In this document: one piece after another, positions 11,000-19,913 of the stretch | Position numbering within the stretch: the first letter of the stretch is position 1 | Layout of the letters: each line of letters opens with the position of its first letter | DNA from: Dipteronia dyeriana | Taxonomy: Eukaryota; Streptophyta; Magnoliopsida; Sapindales; Sapindaceae | Assembly (NCBI GenBank): GCA_032871835.1 | Contig: CM065301.1 | Location: 12,975,291 to 13,039,290 of the forward strand | Length of the DNA: 64,000 bases | Direction of reading: 5' to 3' | Program-made: the position numbers and the translations under genes | Notes under the pieces: model-generated | The model's database searches: none | Told to the model about the DNA's origin: nothing | Seen by the model: only the letters and a program-made list of their open reading frames with translations

Positions 11000-12030
11000 G
11001 GAAAGATGAAGATAAGATTTAGGTTTTAATTTCTTAATATAAAATTTGCAGTTTTCTTTATAACTATTACTAGAATCCAAATGTTCTCCGACAAGATATG
11101 CTCCTTTCCATAATTTAATGATTTATTATTATTAGTTTTAAGAAATGCTTGTGTTTGAAAATAATATATTGTACTTTGGAGTGTAGTGTTGATGTAAATG
11201 ATTACATAATATGTAAAAATTCATACATACCCCTATAATTATTAAAATTATAAATGTACCTATATGATAAACGATTCCCGTAAACCCATATAGCCGAACT
11301 CGACACGATCATTATAATAAACAGGTCAAACGGGTCGACTCATTTATGACTCGAACCCATTTACAGCCAACTCGAATCTGTTTATTGATATCAGGTTCGT
11401 ATCGGGTTCGCGGATAAAATTTTGGGATATATGCTATAATTTACTCTTTCTTCAATTATTTTCATATGTCAAATACCATTTTACCCTTGTAAAAGTTAAG
11501 TTCTAACAGAGGTCAACGTTAGTTAAAGGATTTTTGGGGATGTTTATGTAATTAAGACATTAATTGCTAGAGGATGCAATTTTGCATATGTACCGTGAAA
11601 GTTAGTGCATTTTTTACTTCTTTTTTTTTTCTACTTCCTTTTATATTTGTGAAATAATTTATTTCTTGTTTTTAAATTTTAAATTTACTTTAATTATATC
11701 TTCATTATAAATATATGTTTTGTAATATTTATTATTTTGATGTTAAATTTTTAGGTGTTATTTCTATTGTTATAATTTTTAAGTTTAAATTTATTTTTTC
11801 ATTTTTATAAATTATTTTTTCATTTGTTTTAATTATTTTTGTGACAATTGTTAGATTTGTATTGGTCATGCACATAAATGCAAAGATACCAAAATTTAAA
11901 AAGAAATTTTCTTTTTAGTTATTCTTACTATATGGAAATACTTTTCTATAGGCTAAACGATTTTTTTTTAATATAAAACGATATCTCTCATCTACTCAAA
12001 AGAATCATTTCTTAGACCCTTAAAATCAAG
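11000..12030. other. AT-rich intergenic DNA with a GGGTCG-rich MITE-like patch
   Basis: No gene. Around 11290-11415 there are recurring GACTCG, GGGTCG and TCGGGTTCG words (for example CAAACGGGTCGACTC), the pattern found in many plant hAT-type MITEs, but the two ends were not matched. The rest is AT-rich. Confidence 0.4.
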
Positions 12031-12090
12031 AACATTTTTACAGCAGTCTGTTTTTATTTTGCTACCTTTCTGGAGTAGATCAGACTGCAG
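12030..12090 (+). promoter_or_regulatory. 5' leader exon of bZIP copy 2
   Basis: The sequence up to 12090 ends in GATCAGACTGCAG followed by the donor GTAAAT. It is clearly homologous to the leader exon of copy 1, including the following intron start (TTATTTTCAA-TTACATTTCT). The 5'-UTR intron runs 12091-13419 and ends TTTACACAG. This shows that copy 2 arose by DNA duplication and not by retroposition. Confidence 0.6.
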
Positions 12091-13577
12091 GTAAATTATT
12101 TTCAATTTACATTTCTATGCCTAATTAGATTCTCATTTTGGTGTGAATTTTTTTTTTTTTTGTGAATCTTTTTTTTTTCTTCAAAGTACTATGACTGATA
12201 TGATATGTCTTGCTATTCTATATGTGTAATTAGGGTTGCTCTTCTACCCACCTAATTATGTAGGTAAATTGTGTATGGTTACGATAATTCATAATTTTGG
12301 TTATCGTATTTGAATGGATATGAATCGAGTTGTTTGTTTAATTAATTGTGTCAAAAATCGCAATACTTAAATACAACTCGAGTTGTTTAATTATTTGTAT
12401 CAAAATTCACAATACCTAAATGACTCGTAAGATTATTAATTTGAATTTATTTTTGTTATTGTACTCAAATCAATCTGAATTAAATTGTTTAATTAATCGC
12501 GTCGAAACTCACAATACTTGAGCATGACTCGTATAATTATTAATTGCGTCAAAACTCATAATTCAAGACACTATATTGTTTTGTGTTTGTAACGTACGCA
12601 TGTTCATGTTCAAATTTACCGTTGCAGTCGTATTTGTGTTTGTGTTTGAATGGTTTGAATGTTTGATTAATCGATTCGCTTTGTGTTGTTTAAATTTACC
12701 TTTCTAGTCATGTTTGGGTAGTTTATTAATTGATTTTGTGTGTGTGTTTGTATTGTATAATTCATGTACAATGTTCAAATTCAATTAATTGGGTTAGAGG
12801 TCATCATAATGTAAATTTTATTAAATTTATTTTTTATGTTAGTATTGTGAGTTAGAGGGTTATCTACATCCACAATATAATTTTGAATTACTCGAACTTG
12901 AGATATTATCAAACTGAATAATATCTTTTATCACCAAACAACATTGGTCAGTCTATAAATTTGAATTATTAATTTAAAAATAAGTTTATTATTTTATAAT
13001 TAGAGTATTGTTAGTTTATTGGAGTATAGAAGGTATAAGTAGATTGTTGCATGCAAATTGTGTAGTAGTTAGCGTTTCGAAACAGCTAATCTTTAGTTTT
13101 GGTATTGGGCCGATCGTGAAGTTGTGCCCTCTTCTTTTTGTTTAAATGCTTCAATGGACTCGAACATAGGACATTGTCAACATAAATGATCAGTGTCCTT
13201 ACACTTTTTCTATAAAACCACGCTTTTACTATAAAACCACATTGAGGGGTGGTATTCTTGCATGTTTCTATTAGACGCTTATGTTTTCTTAGATTTATCA
13301 ACTATATATTAAATCAATAATTGTCACCTTGTCTAGGATGTTATTATAACTTGATATTAATTTCATTGTCTATAAACTTGAATCATGAATGATGAATCCC
13401 TTATGTTTTCTTTACACAGGACGACTTTGTGCTTTCTCATCAATGGCTGCTTTCTCAACAATGGCTCATCTTTCTGAATCAGCAAGTGTTGTTGCACCAC
13501 CAACACAAACTAGTAGGAGTGATTGGAGAGAAGTATTGGTATTACCCAAAAATGCTGCAACTACTGAGAGGAATGTT

Positions 13578-13605
13578 GACATGGTAGAACAGACATGGTA
13601 GAACA
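13578..13605 (+). repeat. 14-bp perfect tandem duplication causing the frameshift
   Basis: GACATGGTAGAACA occurs at 13578-13591 and again at 13592-13605 with no mismatch. Fourteen is not a multiple of three. The first unit runs into TAG at 13599-13601, while the second unit supplies an ATG (13595) in the frame of the downstream bZIP. With a single unit the two reading frames would be continuous, so this is the disabling change. Confidence 0.9.
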
Positions 13606-13946
13606 ACAGCAGGCAGGTGGTGTCATCAACAACAATATTAACAAGAGAAAATCAACTGAGGATCTTCTGGAGGATGAGGATGACATAATTGAGGTGCGGA
13701 GGCAACGTCGAATGATGAAGAATCGGGAGTCTACAACACGATCACGTGCTAAGAAACTGGTGAACACACGAAAATCCATCCTTTCAATCTATATCTCTCT
13801 CTATTGAATTCTCATGCATGCTCTAAAACGGATCATACTTAATTATCATTCTATCTCTTCTATCATCAGGCGTACACAGCGAATCTGGAGAAGGAACTAG
13901 ATTATCTTAAAGAGGAGAACAAGAAGCTTAAACAAATTATGGTATG

Positions 13947-13949
<3 letters not shown>

Positions 13950-13994
<45 letters not shown>
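13950..13994. repeat. (TA)n microsatellite in intron of bZIP copy 2
   Basis: About 45 bases of alternating T and A just after the donor at 13942. Copy 1 has only a short ATATAT stretch at the same place, so the array has expanded in copy 2. Confidence 0.9.
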
Positions 13995-13998
<4 letters not shown>

Positions 13999-14473
13999 CA
14001 CAACAACAAAAAAAAGGTTGCGGGTTCATTTTCAATATTAGCTAGTATTCTAATTCTAATTAATGTTATGGACTTGTACTAATTAAAGCTATTTCAACTT
14101 TTATAACAGAAGAAATATGAGGAAAAGAAGGCAAAAAATGTATTTATTATTTATTTACCAATATATATAGCTAATTATTAATCCAGTTTCATATAAAATA
14201 TGTAATCAATATATATATATATCATGGTTTGTGACTTCCATTGTCTGAACCATTATTTTTTTGGAGGTCTAAATCTTTGTTATTAAATAGCTAAAACACT
14301 CTTTTATGTCTATTTATTTTGTAAAAGTACTAGATTTTGTTTTATAATTAATAGGAAAATATATGCACTTGACTTATTATTTATTTTTTTCTTTTAAAAG
14401 AAATTAATAAACAAATCTTTGTTTTAAGATATCTTTTTCCAATAAAAAAATCATGTGAAAGTTCATATTTTTA

Positions 14474-14840
14474 AGAGCATCTCCAATCCAATGCTATTTG
14501 AGTGTGCTAATACTATAATTTGACATAAAGTGAAAAAAAAAACATGCTCTAATGCAATACTAAATTTGGCACAACAATAAATGTTGTTTTTAATTATAAA
14601 AATACCATTATATAACTACACCGAATGTATTAATTGGTGACTTTTATAATTTTAAATAATAAAAAATATTATATAAATTGAATGCATTAACTATATTCGT
14701 TGATTTCTATAATTTTAAATAAAAATAAAAATAACATTTCAAATTGACTTATGTATTGGAGTACAATGCTAAAATGATGTATTTTACTATTTTTTTTGTA
14801 CCAAATTTAGCATTGGTATTGACATATGCATTGGAGATGG
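14474..14840. mobile_element. MITE with GAGCATCTCCAAT ends, in the last intron of bZIP copy 2
   Basis: The left end reads AAGAGCATCTCCAATCCAATGCT. Reversed, the right end reads ACCATCTCCAATGCATATG, and inner parts also pair (ACTAAATTTGG-AC near both ends). GAGCATCTCCAAT is a very common plant MITE terminus. The matching intron of bZIP copy 1 lacks the insert (TTTGAGTGCTTTTTATAGAATCAC is continuous near 4715-4735), so the element inserted after the gene duplication. Confidence 0.65.
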
Positions 14841-14877
14841 TATAATAAAAAGCATTAATAATTGTTTATATAGATAA

Positions 14878-14878
<1 letters not shown>

Positions 14879-14929
<51 letters not shown>
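14879..14929. repeat. (TA)n microsatellite
   Basis: About 50 bases of alternating TA next to the MITE in the last intron of bZIP copy 2. Confidence 0.9.
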
Positions 14930-14931
<2 letters not shown>

Positions 14932-15106
14932 TGGGTGTTTTTTTTTTAATAGAATCACTTGTAACATTATCATAATTTGTGTATTTGTGTAATTGTGTAT
15001 ATTGTTAGTGTTTGAGTTGTAAGAATTATTACAACATATTCTGATAAAAGATTTTAAATAGGATGGCGAGAACAAGAGTGAAAAGAGCTCGTATGTACTG
15101 ATATGA

Positions 15107-15950
15107 AGGTGGTCGAATGAGCAGAATCGCAACCTAGCATCCATCAACAAATAAATAAATAAATAAATATTTCTGAGCTGCAATGTATTGTAAATAAACT
15201 AAGTGAGAGATTTTTCTAAATATAAGTTGTTAGTTATTTATCATATGCTCAGGAGTGTTCTTTAGTTCATATATATTTTGTGTTATTTTACAACTTTGTT
15301 TCACATTTGTTTCTTTCAAATTGTTTAACAATGGTTATTGAAATATATTTATATCCTTAATTATTGAATTATTAATTTGTGTTACTGTATTTTTTTTAAG
15401 TATTACAACGATTATTATAATATAAGACTGTCAAGATCTGTCGAGAGCAGTATATATGCGGAATGAATATCTATTTTCATAATGGGAGATATCTACGAAA
15501 AACTGTATATGTGTGGCCCGAATATCTACTATCATAACGAAAGATTTATATTCTCACAACATCATGAAGAAAACTCTCTACACATATTGGTAAATTCATA
15601 AGGATATGCATCACTTTGTGTTACTGTGTTACTATAGACGTAAACATTACTTTGATATACTAAGTGCAAGTGGTATGCATCGCCACATTCACACCATTGT
15701 GTGAAGGTTCAAGTCTTTTACCAATATGTGTGACGAGTTTCTTATTGTATTGTGGTCTTGTGTGAATAGAGATATTATGATCATATATGCATATAGGGAG
15801 TGATTTTAACGGGTATTGTGGGAGTAGATATATGATTCGTGTATATAATGATCAATGTTAGCAGTCCTTTAGAACAAACCCTTTATTTGTTTAGTGTCAA
15901 ATTTTAATGTTTTTTTTTTATATTACAATAATTCAAATGAAATGTGTATA
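15107..15950. other. 3' flank of bZIP copy 2 and intergenic DNA
   Basis: The part up to about 15310 aligns with the 3' flank of copy 1 (TAAGTTGTTAGTTA, TTATTTTACAACTTTGTTTCAC). The stretch 15420-15560 repeats GAATATCTA-T-TCATAA words twice. No gene is seen. Confidence 0.5.
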
Positions 15951-15952
15951 CA

Positions 15953-17301
15953 TAGCACTTTTTATACCTTAACTTGTGCAACTAACACCACTTTAATAAC
16001 TCATGTTTTTCTGGTGCCCAAACCCAAATAGACGGTGAGACCAAAATATTCTCATTTATTATTATTTATTTATAACTTTTTATTTTTATACATATTTCTC
16101 TCTCTCTCTTTCTCTATCTCTCTCCCTCTTCCTATTCTCTCAAACGATCTCTCTCTCTATCCTCTAAGACGATCTCTCATTTTTTTCCTTTCCTCTAAAA
16201 AAGATCTCTCTTTCTTCCTCATCTCTCTCAAGTTCTCTTTCTTAATTTTTTTCTTTCATTGTCCAAAGAATAAACACTTCGACAACGACAAACGAGAAAG
16301 AAGAAATCATCGACGAAAGCTGGTACGGCACTGGCGACAACCGCGAAGATTTCGACAGTAGTTGTAAGACTCTGGTGACACGTCAATGAGAGTTCTCGCC
16401 ACAGAACAACGGTGATTGAAGGCATTTCTGGAAAAATATCTTTTGTTAGGGTGTTCAAATTTGATTTTGTTAATTTTGAGATATTAATTTCGTTTCGATT
16501 GATTTTGAGTTTTCAATTTAGTTCTTATTGTGAATTTGTTGTCAATTTGATATGAATGGTGAGTTTGTTAAATCTGAATGGGAGTTTGTTTGAATCTTGA
16601 ATTGGTGGGTTTGAGTTTGGGTTTGTCGAATGTGAGAAGATGAACAGTAGCCAATTTTGAGATTTTTTTTTAATTTCGAGACTTATTTATTCATTTTTTA
16701 GACATATTTATGAATACCCGAGACTTGTTATGCTTATTCAAGGCTTAATTTATAAATACTTGAGACTTATTACGATTATTTGAGATTTACTCACGAATTT
16801 TTGAGACTTTTGTGTTTTCGAGACTTATTCATACGTTTTCGAGACTTAATTTATGAATATCCGAGACTTATTACGATTATTCGAGACTTACTCACGAATT
16901 TTCGAGACTTATTCATGCGTTGTCGAGACTTAATTCACAAATATTCGAGACCTATTACTGTGTTTTTTTTATACTTACCTGTGTATGTGACGTTTTCCAG
17001 AAATTGTTCATTCTTCAAAACTACACAAAATCGTTCAATGAGAACAAAAAAAAAAAGAACTTGAGAGAGGTGAGTCCATATGAGAGAAGAGGAAGAAAGA
17101 GATAGATTATATGAGAAGATAAGGGGAGAGAGGGAGAGCGGGAAGAAAAAGAGAGAAATATGTAGAAATTTAAAAAGTTGAAAAAAGAGGATAAAAAATA
17201 AGTGTGGACATTTTGGTCTTACCATCTACTTTAGTGATGCTATTTAAACAAGAGTTATTAACATGGTGCTATTTGCACAAGATCCACCCCAAAAAGTGCT
17301 A
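15953..17301. mobile_element. Non-autonomous element with long (~270-310 bp) terminal inverted repeats
   Basis: The left arm (15953 to about 16265) and right arm (about 17030-17301, reversed) align over their full length. Both begin TAGCACTTTTT, then share CTTGTGCAA-TA-CACCA, TTAATAACTC-TGTTT, TAGA-GGT-AGACCAAAAT, a long CT-rich stretch and CTCTCAAGTTCT. The centre has no transposase and carries a CGAGACTTATT tandem array. Long arms around a non-coding centre suggest a non-autonomous Mutator-like or foldback element. No 9-11 bp target duplication was found. CT-rich open frames on both strands here are artefacts of composition. Confidence 0.75.
16680..16965. repeat. CGAGACTTATT tandem repeat array inside the inverted-repeat element
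   Basis: The word (C)GAGACTTA recurs about every 25-30 bases, usually followed by TTCATG, TTACGATTATT or ATTTATGAATAT. The order of these variants repeats, giving a higher-order unit of roughly 105-120 bases (about 16740-16860 and 16860-16965). The array is diverged and non-coding. Confidence 0.75.
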
Positions 17302-17335
17302 TTTAATTTTTTACTTTGTAGAGAAAATAGTTTAT

Positions 17336-18895
17336 TTTTATATATTTTTTGTCACATTTGACTATTAAATTTTGGGTTATTATTGATTTAGTTCTTATAT
17401 TTTTTTTTAAATGTTTATTTTTTACTCATTTATCTATTTTTCATTGGATTGGGCTAAAAAATGTTCAAAACCATTCAATTTCGTGCCTCTGACCAAAATT
17501 CTAACGGTCAAAGATCATAGAAAAAATGAAATGACATCTTTACCTCTAACCATTTTATTTATTTAAAAATATAAAATTAAATAAATTTACCTTTTCTTTT
17601 GAGAAAAATTAAATAAAATTTAAAGAAAAATAAAAACAAATTAAAAAATAAATAAATCATTCAAAAAAAATTTAAAAATAAAACCACCACCACTTAGGCA
17701 CTTATCAGTCGTCATCATCATCTTCCACCATCAACTCAAACACCCAAACCCTAGCCACCATCACCACCAACTTCAAGAGCGGACTCTTTCAATTCTCTTC
17801 CGATCATCAATGAAACCCAGAACAAAAAATTAAAAAGAAAAGAGACCTAGAGCAAAAAATTTTTAAAAAAAGAAAAAAAAGGAAAGAATTGGGTCGATAG
17901 AGATCGACACAGATCGGAGAAGATCGACGTTGGGTCGATACAGATCGAAGGAGATATGCGTTAGGTTAACACAGATCGAAGGAGATCGAACTTCTCAGTG
18001 TCGGATCTCCTTAAAACGGAGGATATCGACATAGCGTATCTCCTCCAAACAGATGACATCAACGAACCGGAGGCAACCGCATGAAAGGGCGGCGATGAAG
18101 TCTGATTGAAAGATTGGCATGAAAGGGTGACGATGGAGGTAAACATCACCATTTCCAGATTTTTTTTTTGTTTTTTTGAAAGTGGCTAATTTTAGAAGTG
18201 ATTGTTGTGTTTGGGTTTGGGTTTGGTTGTGTTTGACGGTGGCCGATGGTGGGTTAGATTTAAGGGTGTAGATGGTTAGAGATGGTGATGATTTCTGGAA
18301 AAAATTGTGGGTGTAGATGGTTATTTGTGTTCTTTGTTGTGTTCTTGAGTTTGGGTTTTAACTTTTTTTTTTTTTATTATTAGGTGGAGATCCAATCATG
18401 CTGGATTGGATTAGAGGGTGTAGATGGTGATGATTTTTAGAAAAATTGATGATGAAGGTGTATTTTAGTGGGTGTTCTTTGTGTTCTTGGTGGGTTTGGA
18501 TCTCCACTAATCAAAAAAAAAAAAATCTTTAATTTTTTTTCATTTTTTTCTTATTTTATTTTCATTACACGTGGCCAAAATATATATTAGACCGCTGTTA
18601 AATAATCAAAATATCCATCTTTCTATTAATTCAGATTAACGTATAACCCACTGAAGAATCAAAATGAGTGGTTTTGAACAATATAGGGTCTAATCCGATG
18701 AAAAATGAATAAATGAGTAAAAACCAGACATTTAAAAAAAAAATAAATATAGGAACTAAATCAATAATAACCATTAAAATTTTGATCGTAGGGAACAAAT
18801 AAACTTAGTTGCGATAATTTGGGAACACACAAGCCAAAAATTTTAAAATAACAATACAAAGGTGATAATTTAAAAACATATAGATAAAAATTGCA
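17336..18895. mobile_element. Second element with terminal inverted repeats
   Basis: The left arm (about 17336-17500) and the reversed right arm (about 18640-18895) share GGTTATTATTGATTTAGTTC, TTTTTTTAAATGT, TTTTTACTCATTTAT, ATTTTTCAT-GGATT and GTTCAAAACCA-TCA. The centre (17690-18560) holds repeated ACAGATCG-AGGAGAT-G words (17900-17990) and a diverged direct repeat of a GGGTGTAGATGGT-GATGATTT block (18265-18330 and 18415-18445). No transposase is seen. The right arm is longer than the left, which abuts the neighbouring element, so the left end may have been cut by that insertion. Confidence 0.65.
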
Positions 18896-19096
18896 ATTCT
18901 CCCTTAAAATTATTGATAATCGTTGTTAAAACTTTAAACTTCAAAGTATAGGATATTTGATAATTTCCGTAAAACTGATTGTAGTATAATACCACCGGTT
19001 ATTGCTGACGTGTAATCGTATATTTATTTATTATTTAATAATTAATACAATATCTCCTCCAACCTTAGTTACACGACCAGGATCCCTCTCTGTGTT

Positions 19097-19151
19097 TATA
19101 TAATTTGAAGGTTTGATTTTGATCTGCGCTTGACCTGGTTGACAAATTCAG
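19097..19151 (+). promoter_or_regulatory. TATA box and 5' non-coding exon of the ADA3-like gene
   Basis: TATATAA at 19097-19103 lies about 30-50 bases upstream of a short leader ending GACAAATTCAG/GTAACC at 19151. The 5'-UTR intron runs 19152-19879 (acceptor TTTGGGACAG) and contains an (ATT)n tract near 19360-19386. Placement is inferred from motif spacing, not from transcripts. Confidence 0.5.
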
Positions 19152-19913
19152 GTAACCCTAAATTCCCAAATTTACTAATTTCATGTCTTTAACTTGTATA
19201 TAAATATTCTCTCTATCTCCACTTAGGGTTTTGAATTCGTTTCTCTGTAATTGTTATTATTATTATTGTTATTGTTATTGTTATTTTAACTTGGTTTGAT
19301 TCGTTTGAGCTAATTGATTGTTCTGTGTTTAAGGGAAAGACAGTGAGATTGAATTTTTTTTTTTTTTTATTATTATTATTATTATTTTGGATTTTGTGGT
19401 GGTTGTGTCTGAATTTATGATGGAATTAGAAATAAGTGAGGTTTTTAAGTTATGGACGATCATAATCTGTAAGTTGTTAACTGTTCTTTTATTGAGATAG
19501 AAGTGAATCTGATTTTAGTTTGTTTTTCTGAAGAAGTTGTATAGTTGGCTTTATAATTAATTATAGATGTTTGATGATCAAATATCTAACTTATTAAATG
19601 GGCCTGTTTCCACTTTCCACTGGTTTTGAATTATGAATTTCATGAGGTTTGACATTTAATTTTTTTTTTAATTTTTTTTTATGACGATTGACATGTTCTC
19701 TACTGCCTGTTGTAGGTCACTGCTTCAAAATTATAGTTTTAGCAATATTTTTAGATGGTAATCAGAAGGAAAATACTTTAATGAGTTATTCTGTGATGAT
19801 GATGGCTGGAGAAAATCACTCAACTTTTGAGTAAGCTGTTCTTTTTGTATATTTTGGAATTTGGGTTTCTTTGGGACAGGTTTTAACAGCTTGAGTGAGG
19901 GATAGGAAGTGGA

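Larger units (their letters stand above)
13443..15106 (+). pseudogene. Group A bZIP gene, copy 2: deleted and frameshifted, with a mini-bZIP frame
   Basis: Tandem paralogue of the gene at 3043-4903 with the same intron positions. Exons: 13420-13759, 13870-13941, 14110-14139 and 15062-15106. The first frame starts at ATG 13443 (MAAFSTMAHLSESASV, compare MALSESASV in copy 1) but stops at 13599-13601 after 52 codons, because of a 14-bp tandem duplication. The region encoding C1-C3 (several hundred bases in copy 1) is deleted. Beyond the duplication the frame from ATG 13595 is open through all exons: basic region RRMMKNRESTTRSRAKKL, zipper exon, and a tail ending YVLI, 103 residues in all. The invariant N-x7-R is kept, but the two alanines of NRESAARSR are threonines. 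It is probably a pseudogene. A bZIP-only product that could bind DNA or partners without phospho-regulation is possible but unproven. Confidence 0.75.

Noticed and set aside
16035..16458. Leu/Ser/Phe-rich and complementary open frames
   Set aside because: They come from the CT-rich arm of the inverted-repeat element and have no domain.
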